DNA of 40,045 nt from Psychrobacter sp. 4Dc (lineage in GTDB: Bacteria; Pseudomonadota; Gammaproteobacteria; Pseudomonadales; Moraxellaceae): NCBI RefSeq assembly GCF_002836715.1, contig NZ_PJAT01000109.1, positions 1 through 40,045 of the forward strand, written 5' to 3'. The notes below the pieces were generated by a model. That model made no database searches. It saw nothing but the letters and a program-made list of their open reading frames with translations, and was not told the origin of the DNA. Of this stretch, positions 30,569-39,079 are shown one piece after another (positions within the stretch are counted from its first letter, which is position 1; each line of letters starts with the position of its first letter). Both the position numbers and the translations under genes were made by a program.

Positions 30569-31372
30569 ATGGCAGAAGCACAGCTAAGTCTCAATCTGGA
30601 CATTAAGCATGATGCAAGTCTCAGCGACTTTGCCGGTCCCGGTTGGATGTCGATTATTGATGCAGTACGGCAGTTACATGTCGGCCTGATCGGTCAACTA
30701 TATCTGTTTGGTAGCCCTGCTACAGGTAAGTCCCATTTGCTGTCCGCTATTTGTGAGTCATTTATCGAAATGGACAAATCGGCTATCTGTTTGTCCCTTA
30801 ATGAGCTGATTCATACAGATGTCCACGTACTATCATCTTTAGAAAACTTTGATTTGATTGCCATCGATGATTTGGAAGTGCTTGAGCAAAGCAGTCAGTG
30901 GCAAGAAGCTTTATTTCACCTGATCAATCGTAGCCGAGAAGGACAGCGCCAGTTATTATTTGCCGCCAATAAACCAGCCGACGACTTACCATTCCAATTA
31001 AGAGATTTAATGACGCGTTTGGCACAGGCACCTACTTTTAAAGTGCCTACTGGTCATGATTTGGCAGACAGACAAGCATTATTACAGTCTATTTTGCGTC
31101 GGCGTGGATGGCAGTTTGACGATCGAATTATTGATCACTTACTGACCGATGGACCGCATCGTATCGGTGCGATGATGGAAGTACTTAATTATATTCAACC
31201 AATGTTTTCTAACCTTGGTCGCAGTAATATCTCAAAAGCAGTCATAAGTGATGCTTTGCGTACCATCGATGAGCAGACGCTTGCCGCGGAGCTGGCGGAT
31301 ATCGCTCAAGAGGCGCAAGTAGATAACGACACGCCTGATCAAGACCAACATACGATGCCACTTGATTTTTAG
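30569..31372 (+). CDS. hda: DnaA regulatory inactivator Hda
   Basis: Hda binds the DNA polymerase sliding clamp and triggers hydrolysis of DnaA-bound ATP, preventing over-initiation of replication. QLSLNL at residues 5-10 is the clamp-binding motif; the AAA+ part has Walker A GSPATGKSH (48-56), Walker B LIAIDD, and sensor/arginine-finger segments near LRDLMTRLAQ. The 267 residues exceed the usual 230-250 because of an acidic, Gln/Asp-rich C-terminal tail ending QDQHTMPLDF. The TAG stop is the first of ten in-frame TAG codons produced by the 15-bp repeat that follows. The ribosome binding site is weak. Confidence 0.92.
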   Translation: MAEAQLSLNLDIKHDASLSDFAGPGWMSIIDAVRQLHVGLIGQLYLFGSPATGKSHLLSAICESFIEMDKSAICLSLNELIHTDVHVLSSLENFDLIAIDDLEVLEQSSQWQEALFHLINRSREGQRQLLFAANKPADDLPFQLRDLMTRLAQAPTFKVPTGHDLADRQALLQSILRRRGWQFDDRIIDHLLTDGPHRIGAMMEVLNYIQPMFSNLGRSNISKAVISDALRTIDEQTLAAELADIAQEAQVDNDTPDQDQHTMPLDF

Positions 31373-31515
31373 CAGCAAGACTCTTAGCAGCAAGACTCTT
31401 AGCAGCAAGACTCTTAGCAGCAAGACTCTTAGCAGCAAGACTCTTAGCAGCAAGACTCTTAGCAGCAAGACTCTTAGCAGCAAGACTCTTAGCAGCAAGA
31501 CTTTTAGCAGCAAAA
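31371..31515 (+). repeat. 15-bp tandem repeat (nine copies plus a partial) at the hda stop codon
   Basis: The unit AGCAGCAAGACTCTT starts at 31371 and recurs every 15 bases up to 31491. The ninth copy has a C-to-T change, and a tenth is cut short after AGCAGCAA. The first eight units are identical, which suggests recent expansion. The phase places TAG in every unit in the hda frame (TAG-CAG-CAA-GAC-TCT), while the opposite strand reads open as Leu/Arg/Val. Each unit contains AAGAcTCTT, a short inverted repeat. Confidence 0.95.
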
Positions 31516-31579
31516 AATGAATAGCCGTAAGAATACGAATCTTTTGTCCAACTCGCTTTTACTATTAATGGAATAACTT

Positions 31580-32284
31580 ATGAAATCGAATGCTTCTTTG
31601 CTAAAAAAATTAACGATAGGTACGTTATTGGTAGGTGCTGCCTCGGTCTCTATGTTGTCACAGGCAGCAGTGACCCTACAGGTTGATGACCATATCAAAG
31701 TAACCGCTATTAATGGGCAGGAAATTCAGCAGAGCGCTTTTCAGCCGCTGCAGAAAACATTTACGTTACAGCCTGGACAACATGCTATTACTGCTAAGTA
31801 TGACCGTTTATATAACTTGCGTCGTGATGAGCATGATTATTTGCGTTCAGGTAATGTCAGTGTGACGGCACAATTGGCCGACAATCAAACATATCGTTTG
31901 ACTATGCCTAATCAACCAGAAGATTATGAAGCTGCTAGAGAATATGCCAAGCAGCCTACGCTCGCTGTGCAACAAAACAATACTGTCATTGCTAGCCAGC
32001 AAAGTATGGCCGGTAACCAAGGTGGTCTATTTTCAGGCCTTGGTAAAGCGCTGGGCGGCGTGTTCGGCGGTGCAGGTGATGCAGAGTTACAGAACCAACG
32101 TGCTATCGCCTCTTTAGATCAACCCGTAGTAAATTCTACTAGTAACGTCAACACTGGCACGACCACTGTTAAGCAAGCATCTAGCGTAAATACTTCTACC
32201 AGTACGTTAGATACGTTTATGCAAGTATGGCTACAAGCTACGCCTGCTGAACGTGAAAAAATGCGTCAATGGATCGAAAAATAA
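31580..32284 (+). CDS. Secreted DUF2057 (YccT-like) family protein
   Basis: Residues 1-30 are a signal peptide (KK, a hydrophobic core TIGTLLVGAASVSML, then SQAA). The next 100 residues resemble DUF2057: a strand-rich start with Val/Asn, then TFTLQPGQHAITAKYDRLYN, where family members have a conserved Gly-Gln/aromatic stretch. A Gly-rich segment (GGLFSGLGKALGGVFGG) and a Ser/Thr/Asn-rich linker lead to a helix ending ATPAEREKMRQWIEK. It should be periplasmic. E. coli YccT (CsgI) affects curli assembly, but no curli genes are here, so function is open. It follows hda and its repeat array, and has its own terminator. Confidence 0.75.
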   Translation: MKSNASLLKKLTIGTLLVGAASVSMLSQAAVTLQVDDHIKVTAINGQEIQQSAFQPLQKTFTLQPGQHAITAKYDRLYNLRRDEHDYLRSGNVSVTAQLADNQTYRLTMPNQPEDYEAAREYAKQPTLAVQQNNTVIASQQSMAGNQGGLFSGLGKALGGVFGGAGDAELQNQRAIASLDQPVVNSTSNVNTGTTTVKQASSVNTSTSTLDTFMQVWLQATPAEREKMRQWIEK

Positions 32285-32311
32285 AACAGTCTTTTCTAAA
32301 AGATAGACAAT

Positions 32312-32340
32312 AAAAAAGCACCTAATTAGGTGCTTTTTTA
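32312..32340. terminator. Bidirectional terminator between the DUF2057 gene and dps
   Basis: AAAAAAGCACCTAATTAGGTGCTTTTTT is a near-perfect palindromic hairpin placed between convergent genes. Confidence 0.85.
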
Positions 32341-32402
32341 TTATTTAGGATTTGATAATCATTAGAATTAGTAAGGTCAAGCCGAATAAAAACTAACGAC
32401 TA

Positions 32403-32888
32403 TTAACCCAAAAACGCGTTATACATCCATACCAGTTTTTCTTGCTCTTGTACGTAAGCATCGATTAGGTCAGCTGAACCTTGGTCTTCGCTCTCTTCTG
32501 CTAACGCTGATACTTGACGCTGTTCTGCAATTAACGCTTGTAAGCCAGTGACTACGCCTTTGACGCAGCTTGTGCCATCTTTAACATTTTTATCTTCACT
32601 GATGCTAGTATGTTGTGTGAAATCACTATAAGCGTGAAGTGGTGTACCACCCAAAGTTAAGATACGCTCAGCGATTTCATCGATTTGAAGTTGTAGTGAT
32701 GTATACAGCTCTTCAAATTGTGGATGCAAAGTAAAGAAATGCTCACCCTTTACATTCCAATGATAGCCACGTACGTTTAAATAAAACACGTGATACGTCG
32801 ATAGTAGATTGTTTAACTTGGCGATGACTTCGCTCATGTCTGCCTTTTCTAGACCGATCTGGTTAGTAGCATTATTAGAATTACTCAT
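32403..32888 (-). CDS. dps: Dps-family ferritin-like DNA protection protein
   Basis: Dps forms a dodecamer that oxidises and stores iron using hydrogen peroxide, and in many bacteria coats DNA. The ferroxidase pattern is complete: His43 in YHWNVKG, His55 and Glu59 in LHPQFEE, Asp70 and Glu74 in DEIAERI. The 161 residues have normal length. The N-terminal tail has few Lys/Arg, so strong DNA binding is uncertain. AAGGAC lies before the ATG. No OxyR site was recognised in the AT-rich 270 bases upstream. Confidence 0.94.
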   Translation of the reverse strand: MSNSNNATNQIGLEKADMSEVIAKLNNLLSTYHVFYLNVRGYHWNVKGEHFFTLHPQFEELYTSLQLQIDEIAERILTLGGTPLHAYSDFTQHTSISEDKNVKDGTSCVKGVVTGLQALIAEQRQVSALAEESEDQGSADLIDAYVQEQEKLVWMYNAFLG

Positions 32889-33159
32889 AGTGTTGTCCTT
32901 ATAGTGTGAGTGTAGTTATATGATAATAAATAAAGAAGAATAAAGACTCTAATCAATTGAAATACAGCGAAAATACTTTAGTTTTTATCTGTACCTATCA
33001 ATATAAACTCTATCTCTATCTCTTCCTTTGACGCTTATAATAATAGCAAACTATTATTAATAAGTTAAATATAATAAATGCAATTTTACGATTGGTTTTA
33101 TAAAACTATAATTGAGTCTCTCTATCGTTTTTCTAAACGATAGAGATAGCTAATAGCCA

Positions 33160-33819
33160 TTATGCTGGCGGCTGCAAGTTTTCAGGATTTAAGCCTTTGA
33201 CCGGAACGACTTCTTGTAAATGTTGACGTACCGTATCGATAGGAAACTTCTGTGCTTGCAAGCGTTTCGGTACGATTTGGCTACCTTGCTGACCTTTTAG
33301 CTCAAACATCATAAAGATATAGTCATCAGTCTCGTCCCAACTCTTGATAGAGGTCCAAGGAATAACCGCTTGTTGAGTCGCGCCCGCACGCATTTGCATA
33401 CCGCGCATTTGCGAGTTTTTCATCATATCAGGCTGGTTGCTTGGCATCGCCATGACTAGACCATGCTTTTGCACACCCAACTTCATCTGGCGCATTTCAT
33501 CTGGCATCTCTTGGTCAGCGACTTGTTTGTCAAACTCTCTTTTTACGTACCATTTAAAACCTAAAGTACGTGCCAATAGATAAATCACCACACCAACCAG
33601 CATTAACCAAAAGATAATGGTTGAATAGCCTGTTACAAAGATAAGTCCTGCAATAGCAAGTACCACAACCACTGCCATGATGATCCACTCTTTGGTCTTA
33701 AAGCTTGATAAACCAAAAGACGGGCTGGCACTGGCAAACAGTTCATACTGTGCTTGGTGGAATTCAGCCTCAGTTAGGTTTAAGGCGACAGGTTGGAGCG
33801 TGTAGGGGTACAAGGCCAT
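33160..33819 (-). CDS. YcxB-like membrane protein
   Basis: This 219-residue protein has a cytoplasmic N-terminus of about 44 residues, two adjacent membrane helices (about 45-63 and 66-85) and a cytoplasmic C-terminal domain. In this domain IPWTSIKSWDETDDYIFMMF followed by IVPKRL matches the YcxB-like family, which folds similarly to a PH domain. A Met/Gln-rich stretch (130-150) precedes it. The function of the family is not established. It is divergent from serS and has no clear ribosome binding site. Confidence 0.75.
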   Translation of the reverse strand: MALYPYTLQPVALNLTEAEFHQAQYELFASASPSFGLSSFKTKEWIIMAVVVVLAIAGLIFVTGYSTIIFWLMLVGVVIYLLARTLGFKWYVKREFDKQVADQEMPDEMRQMKLGVQKHGLVMAMPSNQPDMMKNSQMRGMQMRAGATQQAVIPWTSIKSWDETDDYIFMMFELKGQQGSQIVPKRLQAQKFPIDTVRQHLQEVVPVKGLNPENLQPPA

Positions 33820-34316
33820 AAAGGTTTCTCAAATACTTATATTAAAAGCGTTGGATTAAAACTGCCAAAGCGAAGCAGCAATGCTGTACTTGGCTAGAAG
33901 TGAATAAAGGTATGCGCTTATCTTACCGAAAAGTACTCCTAAATGAAACATATAAGCAAGACTGTTCACGGATAGATGCCATATTAATGACGTAGTTCAC
34001 GCTCTATACTCAGCTTATTTAGACTAGACGACAGCAAAAGTGAAAATTAGAATCAGAATAACTTGTGATAAGCGATTAGCATAATGAACAAAACCTAGTG
34101 AGAGTCAGCCAAAAACAGGGAAAAGTAGCCAAAGATATCCAAAACATGGTCAAATCTGCCGTGTCTTGGTATTATAGCGTCTACAAGATATGTTGATATA
34201 AAACATAACGTCATAGCCAGTTATCACAAAGACTGTGATAGCGATACGCTAGGCAATTACCTTATTAATAATACTTTTAAACCTTTTACTCACCTTTAGT
34301 GTTACAGGCAACTATT
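33820..34316 (+). promoter_or_regulatory. serS: Intergenic region with candidate serS promoter and leader
   Basis: There is no gene in these 497 bases. TGGTCA (34147-34152) and TATTAT (34170-34175) are 17 bases apart and could drive serS with a leader of about 135 bases. The leader contains a 7-bp perfect inverted repeat, TATCACA/TGTGATA (34222-34240). No T-box-like structure was recognised. Confidence 0.4.
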
Positions 34317-35603
34317 ATGATTGATCCGAAACTCTTACGCGGCGATTTAAGCGACCTACAACAGCAGCTAGCCACCCGTGGTTATGAGCTTGATATGGAG
34401 TTCTGGCAGACGATTGAAAACGAGCGCAAGTCTCTACAAGTCAAAACCGAAGAGTTGCAATCGCGCCGTAATGCTGGTGCAAAGCAAGTAGGTGCCCTAA
34501 AAAAATCAGGCGAAGATGCCAGTGAGCTATTGGCTGAGATGCAAAGCGTTAGCGGTGAGATTAAAGCTGCGGAAGATGAGCTACGTACTCTGCAGGAGCG
34601 TATCACTCAAGCAGCCTTGCAAATTCCAAATATTCCGGCGGCGGATGTACCAGTCGGTACGTCAGAAGACGATAACGTAGAAGTGCGCAAATGGGGCACG
34701 CCGCGTGAGTTTGATTTTGAAATTCAAGATCATACGCATATCGGTGAGACGCTTGGTATGCTGGACTTTGAGGCAGCGACCAAATTGACTGGTAGCCGTT
34801 TTAACGTGTTAAAAGGACAATTGGCGCAATTGCATCGTGCACTAATTCAATTTATGTTGAACACGCACACGATGAAGTACGGCTATCTTGAGACCTATGT
34901 GCCTTATATCGTTAATAGCGATAGCTTAAAAGGCACGGGTCAGTTGCCTAAGTTTGAAGATGATTTGTTTAAGCTAAGCAATCACACCAATAATGATGAA
35001 ATGGATTTTTACCTTATTCCAACCGCTGAAGTGCCAATGACCAACTTGGTACGCGGCGAACGTTTGGATATTAAAGAGCTACCGCTAAAATTCACCGCCC
35101 ATACGCCATGTTTCCGTAGTGAAGCTGGCTCACACGGGCGTGATACTCGCGGCTTGATTCGTCAGCATCAGTTTGAAAAAGTGGAAATGGTCAATGTCGG
35201 TACTAGCGATCAGTCCGATGACCTATTAGAAGCGATGACAGGACAGGCTGAATATATTTTGCAGCAGCTGAACTTGCCATACCGCACGGTACAGCTATGT
35301 ACTGGCGATATGGGTTTTGCTGCACAAAAGACTTATGACATCGAAGTATGGTTACCAAGCCAAGATACTTATCGTGAAATCTCTAGCTGCTCTAACTGTG
35401 GTGACTTCCAAGCGCGCCGTATGGGTACTCGTGTCAAAGATGGCAAGCAAACCAGCTTAGCTCATACTTTGAACGGTTCAGGTTTGGCGGTTGGTCGTAC
35501 GCTACTAGCAGTGATGGAAAATCATCAAAACGCTGACGGCAGCATTACGATTCCAGAAGTATTACGTCCGTTTATGGGCGGTGCTGAGACTATTTCAGTT
35601 TAA
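34317..35603 (+). CDS. serS: Seryl-tRNA synthetase
   Basis: SerS charges tRNA-Ser and tRNA-Sec with serine. It has an N-terminal coiled-coil arm (about residues 30-105, [16 protein letters not shown] to [13 protein letters not shown]) that grips the tRNA long arm. The class II catalytic core has motif 2 [20 protein letters not shown] and motif 3 [24 protein letters not shown] is also typical. The ATG at 34317 (428 residues) starts the family's MIDPKLLR; the in-frame GTG at 34299 would add six residues. An AGG sits about nine bases before the chosen start. Confidence 0.97.
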   Translation: MIDPKLLRGDLSDLQQQLATRGYELDMEFWQTIENERKSLQVKTEELQSRRNAGAKQVGALKKSGEDASELLAEMQSVSGEIKAAEDELRTLQERITQAALQIPNIPAADVPVGTSEDDNVEVRKWGTPREFDFEIQDHTHIGETLGMLDFEAATKLTGSRFNVLKGQLAQLHRALIQFMLNTHTMKYGYLETYVPYIVNSDSLKGTGQLPKFEDDLFKLSNHTNNDEMDFYLIPTAEVPMTNLVRGERLDIKELPLKFTAHTPCFRSEAGSHGRDTRGLIRQHQFEKVEMVNVGTSDQSDDLLEAMTGQAEYILQQLNLPYRTVQLCTGDMGFAAQKTYDIEVWLPSQDTYREISSCSNCGDFQARRMGTRVKDGKQTSLAHTLNGSGLAVGRTLLAVMENHQNADGSITIPEVLRPFMGGAETISV

Positions 35604-35617
35604 TAAATTGACTATAA

Positions 35618-35661
35618 GTAATGAGCTGCTTGTCACTTAGGTCACTCGCAGCTTATTATTT
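35618..35661 (+). terminator. Possible weak terminator of serS
   Basis: AATGAGCTGC and GCAGCTTATT pair with one mismatch across an 18-base loop, followed by an A/T-rich tract and not a clean T-run. No gene is seen in the rest of the 295-base gap before tkt. Confidence 0.4.
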
Positions 35662-35898
35662 ATAACTTAAATCAAAGTCCGTCATTGCTTATCGTTTAAC
35701 AAAACTGATGTGAGTCATTGCTAAATATAAACGGTCTTGTCACCGCATTTTTGGCTAGGCTCATAGCAAATATGTTAATATTGCATTTTTATTTTATAGC
35801 CTATCCATTGAGGACGCCTGTCGCGTTTTTGATGGATTATCCTCTGAGTAAACTCTCCTCTTATCTTTATACGACTCATTCGAATATTAGGACACTCT

Positions 35899-37896
35899 AT
35901 GCCAGCTCCAATTAGCGAACGTAAACTAGCCAATGCCATCCGTGTACTGTCGTTTGACGCAGTTCAAAAAGCCAACTCTGGACATCCGGGTGCGCCAATG
36001 GGCATGGCTGATATTGCCGAAGTTTTGTGGCGCAAATTTTTGAAGCACAATCCAGCTGATCCTAATTGGCACAACCGTGACCGCTTTGTCTTATCGAACG
36101 GTCATGGCTCAATGCTTATTTACTCATTGCTGCATTTATCTGGTTATGATTTGAGCATCGATGACCTGAAAGGTTTCCGTCAGCTGCATTCAAAAACCCC
36201 AGGGCACCCTGAACTTGGCTACACGCCTGGTGTAGAAACGACGACTGGTCCGCTAGGACAAGGTATTGCTAATGCCGTTGGTTTTGCAATCGCAGAAAAG
36301 ACGCTAGCCGCACAGTTCAACCGTGACGGTCATAACGTTGTCGATCATCATACCTATGCGTTCTTGGGCGATGGCTGCTTGATGGAAGGTATCAGTCATG
36401 AAGTTTGCTCACTGGCTGGCACGTTGGCGCTTGGCAAGTTAGTATTCTTCTATGACGACAATGGCATTTCAATCGACGGTAATGTCGAAGGCTGGTTCAC
36501 TGATGATACCGAAGCTCGTTTTGAGTCATACGGCTGGCAAGTGATCAAAGTTGACGGTCATGATACTGATGCAATCACGCAAGCGACTGAGCAAGCGATT
36601 GCAGAGACTGCTAAGCCAAGTTTAATCATTTGTAAAACGACTATCGGTGCTGGTAGCCCGAACAAGCAAGGTCTAGCGGCCAGTCATGGTGCACCACTTG
36701 GTGATGACGAAATCGCCTTGACGCGTGATGCGCTGTCTTGGAAACATGCGCCGTTTGAATTAGCTGATGAAATCTATGAAGCGTGGGATGCTAAAGCCAA
36801 AGGTGATGTGCAGCAAAAGAACTGGGAGGCCGATTTTGCTGCTTATGAAAAAGCCTATCCAGAGTTTGCAGCAGAACTATCACGCCGTCTAAATGGTGAA
36901 TTGCCAGCTGACTTTGCTAGCCAAGCGCAAGCCTATATTCAGCAAACGCAAGAAGCGGGCGGTGATGTCGCTAGTCGTAAAGCGAGTCAAAATGCTATCA
37001 ACAGCTTGCAGCCATTGTTGCCAGAACTACTTGGCGGCTCAGCAGACTTAGCTGGTTCGAACCTTACGCTATTCAAAGGTGCTAAAGGTATTGAGAAAGA
37101 TGCTGATGGCAACTACATCTATTATGGCGTACGTGAGTTCGGTATGACTGCGATTGCCAATGGTATTGCACTACACGGCGGCTTTATCCCTTACGTAGCG
37201 ACGTTCCTAATGTTTATGGAGTACGCACGTAACGCGGTACGCATGGGCGCACTCATGAAGCAGCGCGTCATCCATGTCTATACACATGACTCTATCGGTC
37301 TGGGTGAAGACGGCCCAACGCATCAGCCAGTTGAACAATTGACTAGCCTACGTACCACGCCAAACCTACGTACATGGCGTCCGTGTGATGCGACTGAATC
37401 TGCAAGCGCTTGGGTAGAAGCAATCAAGTCTGAAAACAACCCATCAGCGTTGATCTTTAGCCGTCAGAGTCTGCCACACCAAGCACGTGATAGCGAGCAA
37501 GTAGCGAACATTACCAAAGGTGGCTATGTACTGGCAAAAGAACAAGGCGAGCTACAAGCCATCATCATCGCTACTGGTTCAGAAGTCGGTCTTGCGATGG
37601 AAGCGTATGAGGCGTTGAGCGCAAACGGTGTTGGTGTCCGTGTAGTGTCTATGCCATGTGCAGAGATTTTCGTTGAGCAAGATGCTAGCTATCGTGAAGC
37701 GGTATTGCCTGCCAATATCCGTGCTCGCGTCGCAGTCGAAGCGGCACATGTAGATTACTGGTATAAGTTCGTTGGTTTAGATGGCAAAGTCATCGGTATG
37801 ACCACTTATGGTGAATCTGCTCCAGCTAGCGATCTATATAAAGAGTTTGGTATCACGACTGATGCTGTGATCGAAGCGGTAAATAGTTTGGTGTAA
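35899..37896 (+). CDS. tkt: Transketolase
   Basis: Transketolase moves two-carbon units between sugar phosphates in the pentose phosphate pathway, using thiamine diphosphate. The 665 residues have standard length. Conserved blocks are [13 protein letters not shown] (His29), the cofactor motif [12 protein letters not shown] with Mg-binding residues and DDNGISIDG, the catalytic Glu in [12 protein letters not shown], and [14 protein letters not shown]. The ribosome binding site is weak (AGGACA). It is the last housekeeping gene of the window and is followed by a terminator, after which the accessory operon begins on the other strand. Confidence 0.97.
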   Translation: MPAPISERKLANAIRVLSFDAVQKANSGHPGAPMGMADIAEVLWRKFLKHNPADPNWHNRDRFVLSNGHGSMLIYSLLHLSGYDLSIDDLKGFRQLHSKTPGHPELGYTPGVETTTGPLGQGIANAVGFAIAEKTLAAQFNRDGHNVVDHHTYAFLGDGCLMEGISHEVCSLAGTLALGKLVFFYDDNGISIDGNVEGWFTDDTEARFESYGWQVIKVDGHDTDAITQATEQAIAETAKPSLIICKTTIGAGSPNKQGLAASHGAPLGDDEIALTRDALSWKHAPFELADEIYEAWDAKAKGDVQQKNWEADFAAYEKAYPEFAAELSRRLNGELPADFASQAQAYIQQTQEAGGDVASRKASQNAINSLQPLLPELLGGSADLAGSNLTLFKGAKGIEKDADGNYIYYGVREFGMTAIANGIALHGGFIPYVATFLMFMEYARNAVRMGALMKQRVIHVYTHDSIGLGEDGPTHQPVEQLTSLRTTPNLRTWRPCDATESASAWVEAIKSENNPSALIFSRQSLPHQARDSEQVANITKGGYVLAKEQGELQAIIIATGSEVGLAMEAYEALSANGVGVRVVSMPCAEIFVEQDASYREAVLPANIRARVAVEAAHVDYWYKFVGLDGKVIGMTTYGESAPASDLYKEFGITTDAVIEAVNSLV

Positions 37897-37919
37897 TAGA
37901 CCTAACTGAGTTAGTGTTT

Positions 37920-37960
37920 AAAAAAAGAGCTACTAGAGAAATCTGGTGGCTTTTTTTTTG
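37920..37960. terminator. Terminator shared by tkt and the accessory operon
   Basis: AGCTACTAGA and TCTGGTGGCT pair with wobbles around GAAA, with an A-run before and nine T after. It lies between convergent genes and can act in both directions. Confidence 0.75.
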
Positions 37961-37984
37961 TATGTTAACTTACTTAATAATATG

Positions 37985-39079
37985 TTATGAAGCTCTCGAA
38001 ATAGAAGAAACTGGAACGCAGCCCCAAGCCATCATGAGTTCTCCAATATTTCTCCAATGCGATATAACTTCCGGCTCAATTTGTAACCTTCTTAAATTTG
38101 ATTTGCTCAGATCGGCTACAACTCGCTTGAGCATATTATCTCCGAACCCTATCATTTTAGGACAACTATTGCAGCTATAGCATGCACTATCCTTGAAACA
38201 TTCTCTATTAGAAAAACGACTAATATTTGATAGAGCAGGCAACCAGAAGTTGCCATGATCATTATCAATGTTAATCACATTTTCTAAATTCAAACCTTCT
38301 TTATGATCAAAATATTGTCTAAACTGAGGATAATATGTATTTAAAGATTTTATTTCTTCAAATGTATCTACTTGATCATTACTTGAAAGGGTGTTTTCAA
38401 TTGCTTTCAATGGTATCAAACTTTCAATTTCTCTGACATCAATAACATGGGCTAAACTTTTGCCGTTATAACTTCTATCTGAAATTGTAAAAACTGACGA
38501 AGTAGAGCCTTCACCCTTATTTGGATGGGATTTATCATTATCAGTAATACATAATACGATTTTACCTTCACTAACTAAATTATCAAAAATAGGCTTTGAC
38601 TGACTACCACCACCATTGTTAAATTTGAAGTTAACTTCTAGATTAGTTGATGAAAGATACTTAGCGTAATACTTAGCTATTAAGGAATAAAAATCAAAAT
38701 CTAATTTACCTTCGGTCACAAGATTAACTGGACTAATATTCTCAGGGTCGCAAAAGAAATCATAACCTATTCTTATAATCCACTGATCAATTTTACGAAT
38801 ACATTGCACTCCTGTAAAATCGAAATCAACTATGCTGTAAACAGCTAACTTCTCTACAATAGCACCATATTCTCGCCTTTGCTTTTCAATGTCTATAACA
38901 AAATTTTTGGTAGAAGCACTATAAATATCGGAATATTTAACGTCACTAATAGTGTTTCTATCAAGAAAAACTATGTTTTTTCTTAGGCCATTTGTATGAA
39001 TTAGGTTTTCCAGTGCTCTTAGTTTATCTAAATGATTAAGGTATATGTTAGGGGAGCAGTTCTCAATTTTGAATAGCAT
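37985..39079 (-). CDS. Unknown effector-like protein with TOPRIM-like DxD strand and Cys cluster
   Basis: I do not recognise a named family for this 364-residue protein. The start at 39079 overlaps the ATPase stop (TAATG), implying translational coupling. Residues 35-45 (NIVFLDRNTIS) form a hydrophobic strand ending in an acidic residue. Residues 155-185 hold NNGGGS, then IVLCITDNDKSHP, with Asp180 and Asp182 at a strand end. VREIESLIP (215-223) follows, the order seen in TOPRIM-like nucleases partnered with AAA ATPases. Cys294, Cys300, Cys303 and Cys306 could bind zinc or an Fe-S cluster. The C-terminus has a hydrophobic WRNIGELMMAWGCVP. TOPRIM and nuclease activity are inference. The gene is visibly AT-richer than its neighbours. 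Confidence 0.75.
   Translation of the reverse strand: MLFKIENCSPNIYLNHLDKLRALENLIHTNGLRKNIVFLDRNTISDVKYSDIYSASTKNFVIDIEKQRREYGAIVEKLAVYSIVDFDFTGVQCIRKIDQWIIRIGYDFFCDPENISPVNLVTEGKLDFDFYSLIAKYYAKYLSSTNLEVNFKFNNGGGSQSKPIFDNLVSEGKIVLCITDNDKSHPNKGEGSTSSVFTISDRSYNGKSLAHVIDVREIESLIPLKAIENTLSSNDQVDTFEEIKSLNTYYPQFRQYFDHKEGLNLENVINIDNDHGNFWLPALSNISRFSNRECFKDSACYSCNSCPKMIGFGDNMLKRVVADLSKSNLRRLQIEPEVISHWRNIGELMMAWGCVPVSSISRAS

Noticed and set aside
31232..31513. Minus-strand Leu/Arg/Val repeat protein
   Set aside because: It is the open opposite frame of the 15-bp repeat and of the end of hda; there is no start signal or independent support.
31371..31515. CRISPR array
   Set aside because: The 15-bp units are directly adjacent with no spacers, and no cas genes are present.
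33820..34316. T-box or other riboswitch before serS
   Set aside because: No T-box consensus or specifier stem is visible, and such leaders are not expected in gammaproteobacterial serS genes.
35718..35915. 65-codon frame before tkt
   Set aside because: It starts at TTG without a ribosome binding site and overlaps the tkt start; the hydrophobic composition is what AT-rich DNA gives by chance.
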